Assembly: GCA_035285325.1 (NCBI GenBank) | Contig: JAYKJB010000132.1 | Coordinates: forward strand, 25,683 to 89,682 | Direction: 5' to 3' | Length of the DNA: 64,000 nt | Source: Candidatus Sericytochromatia bacterium | GTDB lineage: Bacteria > Cyanobacteriota > Sericytochromatia > S15B-MN24 > JAQBPE01 | Shown: piece after piece, positions 16,395 through 25,555 of the stretch | Position numbering within the stretch: the first letter of the stretch is position 1 | How the letters are laid out: each line of letters begins with the position of its first letter | The notes under the pieces: model-generated | What the model was told of the DNA's origin: nothing | Seen by the model: only the letters and a program-made list of their open reading frames with translations | Databases searched by the model: none | Made by a program: the position numbers and the translations under genes

Positions 16395-18475
16395 GCGCGC
16401 ACCCCTTTCTCGGGCAAGGGTCTACCACGATGCAGACGCTGATAAAGACCCCACGCGGCACAGCTGGCCGCCAGCTCCGCCAACATGAATTCAGGGCCGG
16501 AAAACGGTGCGTGGGTGCGTTTGAGCAGGGTCATCACCCCCCAGGCGCGCTCGCCAACCAGCAAAGGGAAGGCGACGAGACTCCGGTAGCCACCCTCCAC
16601 GACCCAGGTCGGAATGGCGAATCGGTTCTCTTGGTGCGGGTCGCCAGTTCCGAGTGGAATTCGTCGAACCAGGGCCTGTGCCTCCAGGCTGTCTGCAGAA
16701 GCCGTGGCGCCAGGTGAAAGGCGCAAGGCGCCGTGGGTTTCCAGCAGGCGCAGCCGACCCTCGGCATCCCGCACCCAGAGCATCGCGGCATCATGGCCAC
16801 ACAGTTCCTCCACGGCACGCCAGAAACTCAGGTTGGCGCCGTGCTCCGTCACGTGCGAGGTGAGAGATTGAATCCCTTCGGTCAAGCGCCCCGCATATCC
16901 CAGCAGGCTGAGGTCTTCCCGAGCCCGCGTCCCAGGCGCACTCGACGCTGCCCCCTCCAGGGCAGGCAGACCCTGCTCCGTCAAACTTTCCAGGGCTTGG
17001 ACCACCAAGGGGTCGTAAGCCGAGCCGGCCAGCGAGCGAACTTCACTCATGGCTTCAACGGCGCCCATCGGTGCTCGGTAGACCTGCGGCACGGTCAGGG
17101 AGACGTAGGCTTCCGCCAGCGCGAGGATCCTCGCCTCGAGCGGAACGTCGTCCCCCCGCCGCCCGTCGGGATAGCCTTGCCCATCCCAGCGCTCGTGGTG
17201 TTGCAGGATCAGGGGAACGACCTCTGCCAGGGCGGGGATTCCTCTCAAGAGTTCAGCCCCGCGCAAGGGGTGGCGCTCGACAAGTTGACGTTCTTCGGGC
17301 CACAGGGGGCCTGGCCGTCGGCGAAGGGTCTCCGGTAAAAACACCAGCCCGATGTCGTGCAACCGTCCTGCCAATTCCAGCGCTCGAAGACGAGAAGGCG
17401 ACAACCCCAGTTGCTGGCCGATCGCTGAAGCGAGCCGCGAGACAGCCTCTCCGTGCTGCACCAGCGCCGGATCTGCCAGACCCAGGAGTCGTTCGGCCCA
17501 GGCTCCGGCTTCTCGTTCCTCGTCTCGCAATAATAGCTCCTGCCGGACCAGTCGCAACCACATCGCCAGCTGGCTCGAAACAGCGCTCAGCCAGTTTTGT
17601 TCGCCGGGCTGCCACGACAGGTCGTCGAAGCGATTGGCGAGACACAAGACGCCCTGAGCCCGTCCCTGAAACGTCAGGGGATGGACCATCAAATGAGCAA
17701 AACCTAAGCTTTCGAGCCCATTGAGAGCGCCATCCGGTATTCCTTGCGTCTCATCCGAGGCCAGCGAGGTGGCCGGTGCGCCTGTCAGAAAAACCTGGGA
17801 AACCAGCCCACCGTCCGACAGTGGAAAGCCCATTTCGGCCACCGCGCGCGCGATGATGGTCGGGGCGGCGATCGCCGCAAGTTGAAGCATGTGAGGGTCA
17901 GCGGGACCCGGCAGCAGGATGGCGCACACCTCACATCGCAGCACGCGCGCCACTTCCCTCACCATCACGGCCAGGGTGTCTTCCGGCCGCCCTGGCGCAT
18001 CCATCAACTCGAGAAAACGCTGCATCGCGGCTTGCTCTTCTCGGCGCTGGAGGAGTTGCTGGTGGCTCGCCTGGGAGAGGCTGGCCAGCTCATCCAAGAG
18101 GCTCGCCGTATACTGCCGGATCACTTCCAGCAAGGCGTGCCAATCCGGTGCCGGCAGTCCCAGTTGCCACGTGGCCTCCCGCAATGCCTGGTCGACGTGG
18201 AACAACAGCAAAGAGAGGGCTTCCAGGCTCAAGTCCTGGCGCCACCTGGCCAACCAGCGGGCGTGGCGCGAGCGTCGCTGCGACCGGGGCGACTCGTGCG
18301 CCCACTCCACCAGACCCGTCCAGTACGCCGCAGAAAATGTGCCGCAGGAAACCTTGGGAAGGCCCAGCCCCTCGGCAATTTCCGAGGCACGGGCGCCCCA
18401 GGCGGATTCCATCGCCTCGGCCAGTGGGCCGTGGGCTTGGAAATGGCTCAAAAATTTTGGAGGGACAGCCGTCAT
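16391..18475 (-). CDS. GAF/HD-GYP domain signalling protein
   Basis: A cytosolic protein of about 694 aa. A helical N-terminal region (about 1-125) is followed by a GAF-like domain (about 140-300), an HD-GYP domain (about 330-480) and a second GAF-like domain (about 520-680). HD-GYP proteins hydrolyse cyclic-di-GMP. Seen here are LHDIG (near residue 372), RHPLRGAELL, and HHERWDGQGYPDG (near 430). The Lys after HDxG is replaced (HDIGLV) and the usual VADxxD segment reads LAEAYVSL, so a metal ligand may be altered and activity is uncertain. The ATG at 18475 lacks a clear ribosome-binding site; a TTG at 18550 is the alternative. Coupled to the ABC permease. Confidence 0.82.
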   Translation of the reverse strand: MTAVPPKFLSHFQAHGPLAEAMESAWGARASEIAEGLGLPKVSCGTFSAAYWTGLVEWAHESPRSQRRSRHARWLARWRQDLSLEALSLLLFHVDQALREATWQLGLPAPDWHALLEVIRQYTASLLDELASLSQASHQQLLQRREEQAAMQRFLELMDAPGRPEDTLAVMVREVARVLRCEVCAILLPGPADPHMLQLAAIAAPTIIARAVAEMGFPLSDGGLVSQVFLTGAPATSLASDETQGIPDGALNGLESLGFAHLMVHPLTFQGRAQGVLCLANRFDDLSWQPGEQNWLSAVSSQLAMWLRLVRQELLLRDEEREAGAWAERLLGLADPALVQHGEAVSRLASAIGQQLGLSPSRLRALELAGRLHDIGLVFLPETLRRRPGPLWPEERQLVERHPLRGAELLRGIPALAEVVPLILQHHERWDGQGYPDGRRGDDVPLEARILALAEAYVSLTVPQVYRAPMGAVEAMSEVRSLAGSAYDPLVVQALESLTEQGLPALEGAASSAPGTRAREDLSLLGYAGRLTEGIQSLTSHVTEHGANLSFWRAVEELCGHDAAMLWVRDAEGRLRLLETHGALRLSPGATASADSLEAQALVRRIPLGTGDPHQENRFAIPTWVVEGGYRSLVAFPLLVGERAWGVMTLLKRTHAPFSGPEFMLAELAASCAAWGLYQRLHRGRPLPEKGVRA

Positions 18476-18566
18476 GCCGGACGTGGAGAGGAGGGGCGGC
18501 ACCCCGACAGCATAGCACGGCCTCGCCCAAGCCTGAGCCTCGCTCCGCAAAAAAAGCAGCCACCCC

Positions 18567-18596
18567 TTGTGTAAAACCGGTGACGGGGGGTATAAA
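18567..18596 (+). promoter_or_regulatory. Putative sigma70-type promoter
   Basis: TTGTGT (18567-18572), 18-bp spacer, TATAAA (18591-18596). It would drive the structured leader and the zinc-ribbon gene starting at 18985. Confidence 0.55.
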
Positions 18597-18603
18597 GTCA
18601 GAA

Positions 18604-18984
18604 GAGATATTGTGACAGTTCAACAGTTCAGCAGGGAAGCCTTGCCGCCTCAACGCAGGGACTCATTGTTGCGGGTTGGACAGGGGAAGCGTCCGTGCGC
18701 TTCTGTGATCGAGGTGGCTGTTTTCGCTGATGCCACGTGAGCCTGCAGAGCAGGCGACGTGTCGTGTCCCTGGATGAGTGATTCCCTCCATCCAGGTCAA
18801 GTGGTCCGTGCACGGGACCTCGTGTGGTGGCACAGATGTGTCAGGCCCGGGTCTCAGTGTCTCCAGGCAGGTCAACGGACTGCGCCCGCATGCACTTGGT
18901 CCGCGCTCGCCGTCGTGCGCCTCACCCTTCCCTCGGGAAGGCTGCCCGGCGCCGGTGGGCAGGACGACCTTGGAGGTCATTGCC
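18604..18984 (+). other. 380-bp stretch without a supported gene; candidate structured leader RNA
   Basis: No convincing coding region on either strand. Within it, TGCCAC (18731-18736) pairs with GTGGCA (18827-18832). Between them are three hairpins: 18735-18760 (ACGT..GCCTGC/GCAGGC..ACGT), 18769-18796 (CCTGGATG/CATCCAGG) and 18803-18819 (GGTCC/GGACC). Together they suggest a multibranch junction of about 100 nt. A further CCTTCC/GGGAAGG hairpin lies near 18926-18941. It could be a cis-regulatory leader of the downstream gene or a separate small RNA. It does not match the SRP RNA or tmRNA signatures I know. Confidence 0.45.
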
Positions 18985-19221
18985 GTGAAACACACCTACA
19001 GCGGGTTGCTGGCGCTTGAATGTCCCGATTGCGAGACGCACTTGGTGAATCTCGCGCCCCATGGTGAACGTTACCATTGCCCAGACTGCGACCTTGAACT
19101 CTATCGTGAGGTCGACCACTTCGCCAAGGTGCGGATGGGTGAATCGGTGGGCTTGATCTCCGTGAACGAGGTCAAGCTGCAGGTCATCTGGCGGGCGCAC
19201 GCCCTGGCGTACGCGGGCTGA
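18985..19221 (+). CDS. Small zinc-ribbon protein
   Basis: A 78-aa protein with two CxxC knuckles (CPDC and, 16 residues on, CPDC), a classic zinc ribbon, then a short beta-rich tail (VGLISVNEVKLQVIW). The GTG start at 18985 has a perfect GGAGGT site 7 bp upstream; a much longer frame opens at 18778 but crosses hairpin-rich leader sequence and is unlikely. It may bind nucleic acid or a protein partner. It is the first gene after the leader; the next gene has its own promoter. Confidence 0.75.
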   Translation: MKHTYSGLLALECPDCETHLVNLAPHGERYHCPDCDLELYREVDHFAKVRMGESVGLISVNEVKLQVIWRAHALAYAG

Positions 19222-19265
19222 CGCGCACCACATTTTGCCTCGAATTGCTTCCGCCCGCCTGACGC

Positions 19266-19294
19266 TTGAGCCAGGGCGGGCGGAAGGGTATAAA
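19266..19294 (+). promoter_or_regulatory. Putative sigma70-type promoter of the amidohydrolase operon
   Basis: TTGAGC (19266-19271), 17-bp spacer, TATAAA (19289-19294), with a start codon 36 bp further on. Good match in both boxes and spacing. Confidence 0.7.
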
Positions 19295-19329
19295 GGGGCT
19301 CAGGTTGCCTTCACAGACAGGACGCGTTC

Positions 19330-20241
19330 ATGGTTCCGAGCTACTTGCTTGTCGATTTTCACGCGCACCTGCGAGGAACGACGGCCCTCCAACTTCCAGA
19401 TGACCGCAGTGGCATCTACCTGAAGGAGTTGGCCGACCTGATGGAACCCTTGACCCGTCAGGTGGCTGGACTTTGCGGTATGCACTTTCGCGACCCGTTC
19501 AGCCGCTTCCTTTACCGCAGCATCAACGATTATGCGGTTCAAGAGGTCAAGCGGGTTTTCGAGAAGTACACGGTGGAGCTGCTGATCCAGAGCATGGACC
19601 GAAGCGGCATTGGCCACACCGTGGTATGCCCCATCGACCCCTTTTTCAGCACGCAGGACCTGGCGCAAGCCATTCAACCCTATCCTGGAAAGTTCAGTCT
19701 CTTTGCCACTGCGGACCCCGCCCGCCTGGATTGCCTTGAGCGGCTGGAGCGAGACTTGAGCGATCACCCCGTGGTCGGCCTCAAGCTGAATCCGGCGCGG
19801 GCGGAATCCGTGAGCGAAGAAAAGCGGATGACGGAGTTACTCGCCCTGGCTCAGTCACGTTCATTGCCGGTCTTCATTCATACGGGTGCGGTTCCCTTCG
19901 AAACGGAGGGATTCGATGACCTGACAGCACTCGGCGAGGTCTGTGCGGCATTTCCGCGCGTCAGTATCACGATCGCTCACATTGGCTGGGACCAGCACGC
20001 CAAGGTGATTGCCCTGGCGGAGCGTTTCCATCACGTTTCGGTGGAAACGTCCTGGCAGCCGCCCAAGGTCATCAGGCAAGCGGTCGATCGGCTTGGGGTC
20101 CATCGCGTCCTGATGGGCTCAGACTTCCCTCTTCTCCAGCAGACCGCCGCCTATGACAACGTCACCCAAGCTTTGACGCCGCTTGAGGCCAGAGCAGTCT
20201 CCAGCCGAAATGCCCAGCGCTTGTTGGGACTTGCCTCGTGA
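19330..20241 (+). CDS. Amidohydrolase-2 family metal-dependent hydrolase
   Basis: TIM-barrel hydrolase or decarboxylase of the amidohydrolase-2 group. The 303-aa protein shows the metal-site motifs in order: DFHAH at the N-terminus, KLNP in the middle, FIHTGA, IAHIGW and a final GSDFP with the catalytic Asp. AGGA lies 7 bp before the ATG. The substrate cannot be told from sequence. It heads a probable operon with an acyltransferase and an acyl-CoA synthetase, so a role in lipid or acyl metabolism is possible. Confidence 0.85.
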   Translation: MVPSYLLVDFHAHLRGTTALQLPDDRSGIYLKELADLMEPLTRQVAGLCGMHFRDPFSRFLYRSINDYAVQEVKRVFEKYTVELLIQSMDRSGIGHTVVCPIDPFFSTQDLAQAIQPYPGKFSLFATADPARLDCLERLERDLSDHPVVGLKLNPARAESVSEEKRMTELLALAQSRSLPVFIHTGAVPFETEGFDDLTALGEVCAAFPRVSITIAHIGWDQHAKVIALAERFHHVSVETSWQPPKVIRQAVDRLGVHRVLMGSDFPLLQQTAAYDNVTQALTPLEARAVSSRNAQRLLGLAS

Positions 20242-20289
20242 GCGTTTGGCCATTGCCCTGCCTGAACACGCCCCACGCGGGATGAAACG

Positions 20290-21087
20290 ATGCCAAGTTC
20301 GACTCAGGAGCATTACCACGCCTTCAAGCGATGGCTGGGGCCGTGCCTGGGTGAACTGGCCTGCCCCACCCAAGTCGTGGGGGCTCGCCACATTCCTGCC
20401 ACGGGACCCGCCCTGCTGGTGTGTAACCATCGCAGTTGGATGGACCCTTACCTGATTTCCTCCCGCACCCGCCGCATGATCCATTGGGTCATGGCGCCCT
20501 TCGTGGCCTCGATACCCTTCCTGGGGAAGCTGATGCAGGAGGCGGGGGGACTTCCCATCCTCCGAAACAGCGATCGCCGCGTGGATGCCTTGATCGGAGA
20601 TGTCGTTGCTGAATTGCGACGCGGCTCCCTGGTCGGTATCTTTCCGGAGGGAACAGATCCATTTCTGACACCGCGGGCCCCAGATAAAACCAGCCCCTTC
20701 CATCGCACCTTTGCACGGGCAGCCTTGGCGGCCGATATTCCTGGTTTGAAAATAGTGCCCGCGTGCATCTATCCCATCCGGGAGGCGCAACTTGCGCCGC
20801 TCCCCGCTGCCTGGCTCCGCGCCCTGGCTCCTGATGAACCCATTTTCCAGCTCGAATCGTTGGAACTCCGAGTCTACCAGGAGGCCCTGGTCCTGATTGG
20901 GGAACCCTTGACACCCGACGCGGGATACCAGACCCTTGACGTTCGAGGCAGCATAGCCACTTCATTCAGGCACGAGCAACGCATCAGGGCTTTGGTGAAG
21001 CAGGTCAAGAGTCGGGTTGACGCGCTCCTGAGAGAGGCTGCCGAATGGTCTCAACTGAGGGCACCTCGCGCACCGTTGCGCGGATAA
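20290..21087 (+). CDS. PlsC-type 1-acylglycerol-3-phosphate acyltransferase family protein
   Basis: Membrane-associated acyltransferase of the PlsC/LPLAT family (265 aa), which moves acyl groups from acyl-CoA or acyl-ACP to lysophospholipids. The HX4D catalytic motif is NHRSWMDP (near residue 46) and the glycerol-phosphate binding motif is FPEGT (near 118). The conserved IVPACIYPI block follows. It lies between an amidohydrolase and an acyl-CoA synthetase on the same strand, a sensible pairing in which the synthetase supplies the acyl donor. Confidence 0.88.
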   Translation: MPSSTQEHYHAFKRWLGPCLGELACPTQVVGARHIPATGPALLVCNHRSWMDPYLISSRTRRMIHWVMAPFVASIPFLGKLMQEAGGLPILRNSDRRVDALIGDVVAELRRGSLVGIFPEGTDPFLTPRAPDKTSPFHRTFARAALAADIPGLKIVPACIYPIREAQLAPLPAAWLRALAPDEPIFQLESLELRVYQEALVLIGEPLTPDAGYQTLDVRGSIATSFRHEQRIRALVKQVKSRVDALLREAAEWSQLRAPRAPLRG

Positions 21088-21125
21088 CGCCGTCCCAATC
21101 TGTCTGAACCGGTAGGGAGGATGAC

Positions 21126-22940
21126 ATGGCCAGAGCAACACACCTGACTGCCGCTTTTTTGGCGACGGTGGCCCGTCACGGCAAGCGCCCAGCCCTGTCG
21201 CACAAGGCGAAGGGCACCTGGAAAACCAGAAACTATGAGGACTACGGTCGTCTGGCCAGATTGCTGGCGTTGGCGTTGCTGGAACTCGGGGTTCAAGAAG
21301 GTGATCGGGTGGCGCTGCTGTCCGAGAACCGCCCCGAGTGGGTGATGGCGGACCAGGCCATTCTGATGGCCGGAGCCGTCACCGTTCCGCTCTATCCGAC
21401 GTTGACGGCTTCCCAGACGGCCTACATTTTGAACAATAGCGAAGCGCGTCTGATTTTCCTCTCCACCGAGGCTCAAGTGGAAAAACTCATGACGCTGCGG
21501 GGCCAGTTACCCCACCTCGAACACGCGGTGGTGATGAACGAGATCCCCCAACGGCCGGACCAGCGCGCCATCTTCAGCTGGGATGATCTGATCGCCCTGG
21601 GCAGTCGTGTGGAAGACAAGCATCAGGCGGACTTGAACCGCCGGATGAGCAATCTGGGGCCCTCCAATCTCGCCACTATCGTTTACACCAGCGGCACCAC
21701 GGGGGAACCGAAAGGCGCCATGCTGACCCACGGCAATCTGATGTCCAATGTGGCAGAGGTGGTTCCTCTGATTGGCCTGAAGGAGTCGGACTCGTCCCTG
21801 TCTTTCTTGCCGCTCTCCCACGTGCTCGAGCGAATCTCAAATTTTTCCGCGGTTGCGGCGGGGGCGCACGTTTACTTTGCCCAGAGCGTTGAATCCGTGG
21901 CAGACGACCTGGTGGACGTTCGTCCCACGATGCTTACCTCGGTTCCCCGTCTGTTCGAGAAGATCAAGGCGCGTGTGCTGGACCGAGTGAGCAAAGAGAG
22001 CTTACCGAAGCGAGCCGTGTTCGAATGGGCCCGGCAGGTCGGGGAGGCCTATGTGGAGGCCCTGCAGCAGGGGGCTCCACGTCCATTCGACCTCGCCTTC
22101 AAGCAACAGGTTGCCGATGCGATTGTTTTCAGCAAGATCCGCGATCGCACGGGAGGTCGTTTACGTCTGTGTATCAGCGGTGGCGCGCCTCTGGCTTCCG
22201 ACGTGGGCCGTTTCTTCGCCATGCTGGGAATCGAGATCGTCGAGGGCTATGGGCTCACGGAGACGAGTCCTGTGGTGGCCTTCAACCGGCCTGGAGAGGT
22301 TCGCTTTGGCACGGTTGGACGACCGCTGCCTGGGGTAGAGGTGCGGCTGGCCGAGGACGGGGAACTGCTGGTGCGTGGGCCCAATGTCATGGCGGGCTAC
22401 TTCAGAAATGCCGAGGCAACCCGACAAGCCATCGACGAGGACGGATTCTTTCACACAGGTGACGTGGCGGAAATCGACCCGGATGGGCGAATCCGGATCG
22501 TGGACCGCAAGAAGGAAATCATCGTGATGTCGAACGGTAAGAATGTGGCGCCTCAGCCGATCGAGAACGCCCTGAAGTCGAGTCAACTGATCGAACAGGC
22601 CATGTTGATTGGCGATCGCCGAAATTACATCACGGCGCTGATCGTCCCGAATCCGGAGGCACTGGAAAGCTTCGCGAAGGAGCAGCGATTGGTTGGTCTG
22701 TCTCACGCGGAGTTGTTGGGAAATTCCCAGGTGCAGGCTCTCTTTGCTCGCGAAATCGATTCCATCTCCAAGACGTTCGCGCGCTACGAGCAAGTCAAGC
22801 GTTTCACCTTGCTGCCGCGGGCGTTTGACCCGAATCAGGACGAGATGACCCCGACCCTCAAGGTCAAGCGACGGGTGATTCAAGCCCACTTCCAGGCGGA
22901 AATCGAAGCCATGTACGCGGAAGAGAGCGTGACAGCCTGA
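21126..22940 (+). CDS. fadD: Long-chain fatty acid--CoA ligase (AMP-dependent synthetase)
   Basis: Activates fatty acids to acyl-CoA through an acyl-adenylate. The 604-aa protein carries the P-loop YTSGTTGEPKGAMLTHGN, the A5 motif EGYGLTETSP, FHTGD, and DRKKEIIVMSNGKNVAPQPIEN, the hinge and linker typical of long-chain synthetases (FAA/FadD15 class). The C-terminal TPTLKVKRR includes the catalytic Lys. A strong GGGAGGA site precedes the ATG. It ends the operon; the convergent UPF0104 gene lies 31 bp downstream. Confidence 0.93.
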   Translation: MARATHLTAAFLATVARHGKRPALSHKAKGTWKTRNYEDYGRLARLLALALLELGVQEGDRVALLSENRPEWVMADQAILMAGAVTVPLYPTLTASQTAYILNNSEARLIFLSTEAQVEKLMTLRGQLPHLEHAVVMNEIPQRPDQRAIFSWDDLIALGSRVEDKHQADLNRRMSNLGPSNLATIVYTSGTTGEPKGAMLTHGNLMSNVAEVVPLIGLKESDSSLSFLPLSHVLERISNFSAVAAGAHVYFAQSVESVADDLVDVRPTMLTSVPRLFEKIKARVLDRVSKESLPKRAVFEWARQVGEAYVEALQQGAPRPFDLAFKQQVADAIVFSKIRDRTGGRLRLCISGGAPLASDVGRFFAMLGIEIVEGYGLTETSPVVAFNRPGEVRFGTVGRPLPGVEVRLAEDGELLVRGPNVMAGYFRNAEATRQAIDEDGFFHTGDVAEIDPDGRIRIVDRKKEIIVMSNGKNVAPQPIENALKSSQLIEQAMLIGDRRNYITALIVPNPEALESFAKEQRLVGLSHAELLGNSQVQALFAREIDSISKTFARYEQVKRFTLLPRAFDPNQDEMTPTLKVKRRVIQAHFQAEIEAMYAEESVTA

Positions 22941-22971
22941 AACACCCCCCTCGTGGGAAGGGTCCGCCGCG

Positions 22972-24003
22972 TCAGGTGGCGTTGCCCTCTGGTTCAGGTT
23001 GATTCTGGCCTCGCACCACGCTGCGGAAGGAGAGATTCATGGCCAGCAGGCACGCCACTCCAATGATGGTGACCGGGAGATATTCCAGCAAATTCAGCAC
23101 CAGTCCGTAACTCACGGCGGTCTCTTTGGGAATGGCAAAGAGCCCCAACGAGATCCAACAAAACAGTTGGAAGGTGCCAATGAATCCAGGCGCCGAGGGA
23201 ATCAGAGTGCCCAGATTGACGATCACCATGGTGATGAGAAAAGCCCTCAGAGGCAGCTCCAGATGAAACGCTTGCCCCACCAAGGCGTAGGTGACGCCCT
23301 CAATGCTCCAGATCAGCAACGAGGCGCCCATCACAAACGCCATGACGCCTGCATTCCGCACGCAACCGATCCCCTCCACAAAAGCATCCAGTAACTCGCA
23401 CAATCGCGTGGCAAGCCCATCCGGGAGCCACTTGCGAAGCAGACCACGAATGGTGTCACCCAGCGGCGCATGCATCTCCAACGCCAGCAACACGGCAAAG
23501 GCGCTCACAAACACCGCGCCGGCGAAGCCGCCTGCCCACTGAATCGAGTCCGGGAAGTCGTGCTTGAGTGATAACCAGCCCAACTTGTGGGCCAGCAGCA
23601 AGGCTCCCAGAATGAACAGCAAAGACAGACCATCAAAGATGCGTTCGACCAGAATGGTCGCCAGGCTGGTGCTCTTGCGAATCCCCGTTCGCACGCGCAA
23701 GACGTAGGCCCGCACAAATTCTCCCAATCGGGCGGGCAAGAGATTGTTGGCCATGTAGCCTATCATCACGATGCCCAGAACCTGACGGGTGGGAAGCGCC
23801 TGACTGGTGCTCAACAAGGTTTTCCATCGGAGCGCCCGCACCAGAAAAGTACTCAGAAACACTCCCAGGGCGGCCAACAGGTAGCCCACGTTCAACCCTG
23901 ACAACGAGGCCAGCAACCTGGTGGTATCGACCTTGCGGAACACCAGAAAGAGACAGATGCCTGAGAGCGCGAGACCGATCAGATTGCTTTTCTTGCCGAA
24001 CAC
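22972..24003 (-). CDS. UPF0104/lysylphosphatidylglycerol synthetase-like membrane protein
   Basis: Polytopic membrane protein with about eight hydrophobic segments, similar to the membrane (flippase-like) half of MprF and to AglD/UPF0104 proteins. Typical features are FLVRALRWKTLL, MANNLLPARLGEFVRAY, LVERIFDGLSLL and SAPGFIGTFQ. No catalytic domain is attached, so lipid flipping or transport is a guess. I chose the GTG at 24003 (343 aa), with GGGGAG 6 bp upstream; ATGs at 24009 and 24063 are alternatives. Confidence 0.82.
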   Translation of the reverse strand: MFGKKSNLIGLALSGICLFLVFRKVDTTRLLASLSGLNVGYLLAALGVFLSTFLVRALRWKTLLSTSQALPTRQVLGIVMIGYMANNLLPARLGEFVRAYVLRVRTGIRKSTSLATILVERIFDGLSLLFILGALLLAHKLGWLSLKHDFPDSIQWAGGFAGAVFVSAFAVLLALEMHAPLGDTIRGLLRKWLPDGLATRLCELLDAFVEGIGCVRNAGVMAFVMGASLLIWSIEGVTYALVGQAFHLELPLRAFLITMVIVNLGTLIPSAPGFIGTFQLFCWISLGLFAIPKETAVSYGLVLNLLEYLPVTIIGVACLLAMNLSFRSVVRGQNQPEPEGNAT

Positions 24004-24100
24004 TTGCATCTCCCCAGGCGAAAAAATGCTCCATCCTACCATGGCGGTAAATGAAACCTTCACCCAGGCTTTACGTTATATTGGCCGTGGCACAGCGTAA

Positions 24101-24754
24101 TCAGGGGATTTCACGATAAGCGTACCGGTCAACCAAGGCCGTCAGCAACGGGCCAAGCGCCTGAGCAAGAGCGGCATCTTCCAACCGGGCGCGCCAGGGC
24201 GCGTCAAATCGCGGCAGTGCGGCGAGGGGCGGAGGCAACAAATCTGCTCCAGGCCATTGAACCGGAAGGGCCCGTGACTCCCTGACACTGCCCTCAGACC
24301 GCTTCTGCCAGAGCGGTCGTCCCTCCGCGTCAAGAAGGGTCAGTACGATTCGCAGGCGGACAGTGCACTGGACATCCACTTCCCACGTCATCGTGGAGCC
24401 GCTCAGGGTCGGCAGGGCCTGGGCAGAAGCAATTCCCCGCTCGACACGTCGTGGTGTGGCGGGAATGAAGGTGTCTTCCACGACGTCCAGGGCACCCGTC
24501 AGGGACGGTCCAGCATTCGAATTTTCCGTCAGTAATCCGACGCGGGTGAGTTCATCACGAACCTGGCGCTCGACCCGGAATCGCAAGTGAGGGACATCAG
24601 TGCCTGACTGAAAACGAGCGAGTCGCAACTGGCTAATGCCGCACGCTTCGAGTGGCAACTCCGAGCGCTGCAAATAGAACTCTCGGGTTGCACACCCAGA
24701 GAGGACGAGAAGCGCAAATGCAACTGGTAGCCATCGCTTCACGGCATGGTCCAT
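24101..24754 (-). CDS. LptE-like outer-membrane lipoprotein
   Basis: A 217-aa lipoprotein: signal peptide ending in LVLSG before the lipidated Cys. The body resembles LptE, the lipoprotein plug of the LPS translocon. It has a short beta region, the helix VERQVRDELTRVGLL, then SLTGALDVVEDTFIPA and two long beta-rich stretches (LRIVLTLLDAEGRPLWQKR). The resemblance is in pattern, not strong identity, so this is a tentative call. The ATG at 24754 overlaps the end of the upstream lipoprotein gene by 16 bp. Nearby gmhB would fit an LPS context. Confidence 0.6.
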   Translation of the reverse strand: MDHAVKRWLPVAFALLVLSGCATREFYLQRSELPLEACGISQLRLARFQSGTDVPHLRFRVERQVRDELTRVGLLTENSNAGPSLTGALDVVEDTFIPATPRRVERGIASAQALPTLSGSTMTWEVDVQCTVRLRIVLTLLDAEGRPLWQKRSEGSVRESRALPVQWPGADLLPPPLAALPRFDAPWRARLEDAALAQALGPLLTALVDRYAYREIP

Positions 24755-25380
24755 TCGAACCGAGCCGATTCCAGCTTGTCCCCCAAACGCAGTGGCAGTC
24801 TCAGTTCCAAATTCACCGCGCACGCTGCCGACACGAACGCCAGCTGAGCCTCATGAGATTCACCAGGCGGAATCGCGCGTTCGAACCATAGGGTATCCAG
24901 GAGATGCCGATAGGCCACCGCGCGATCGGCGGCCTGTTGTTCATCGGCCAGGGCCCACAGAGGCCAGCGTCGTCGATAATCGGTCAGGCTCAGAGCGCGT
25001 CGGTCAACGATCCCATCGACAAGCAGGTGAGCCCCCTCTGGTTGCACCAACACCCGTTCCCCTGTGAGCGGCTCGACGGCCAAGGAAAACTGCCAGACAT
25101 CATCACCATAGGGGATGACGGCACGGGAGATGGTGCCCCACGGATGCCAGGCCGTGGGAAGGTACGGGGCAAACCCTCCGGGGGCAACCCGGCAGCGAAC
25201 AAAAGCATTTTGCCACACGCGCGCGGGCAGCGATGGAAAGGCCCAGGCCCTGCGCGCGGGCAATTCGCGATAGCCCGACCAAGTGGCACACCCCTGGAGG
25301 GTTGTCGTGAACAGAAGCAACGCCATCACAAGCCGCCGAAGTTGTTGATTCGTGACGTTTTCGGCAGGGGACGCAGGCAC
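24739..25380 (-). CDS. Putative lipoprotein of unknown function
   Basis: A 213-aa protein with a lipoprotein-type signal peptide (LVMALLLFTTTLQGC). The rest is rich in Trp, Arg and Pro with no domain I recognise; the C-terminal half (SHEAQLAFVSAACAVNLELRLPL) looks beta-rich. It is cotranscribed with, and overlaps, the LptE-like lipoprotein gene, suggesting a shared envelope role. Its start is divergent from gmhB, 175 bp away. Confidence 0.7.
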   Translation of the reverse strand: MPASPAENVTNQQLRRLVMALLLFTTTLQGCATWSGYRELPARRAWAFPSLPARVWQNAFVRCRVAPGGFAPYLPTAWHPWGTISRAVIPYGDDVWQFSLAVEPLTGERVLVQPEGAHLLVDGIVDRRALSLTDYRRRWPLWALADEQQAADRAVAYRHLLDTLWFERAIPPGESHEAQLAFVSAACAVNLELRLPLRLGDKLESARFEWTMP

Positions 25381-25555
25381 CGGTTCCAGTGAACTCCACC
25401 AATCAGGGCCCTCCTATCATACCGGTTTGTCCAGGCCGCTGTCGTTCCGACTCAGCCCGCCGGACCCTCGGGATGGAAGCGACTCGGGCCTGCCCTGAAA
25501 TCTCTGGAAAACGAGCATCGGGGCGTGGTAGATAATGAGTCAGGAGTATCTGAAA

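Noticed and set aside
18604..18984. SRP RNA, 6S RNA or tmRNA in the structured leader
   Set aside because: No SRP GGAAGGAAGCAG-type loop, no tmRNA termini or tag codons, and the termini do not pair as in 6S RNA. Left as unclassified.
20290..22940. Acyltransferase plus acyl-CoA synthetase as part of the 52-63 kb lipid locus
   Set aside because: Separated by about 30 kb with many unrelated genes; any metabolic link is speculative.
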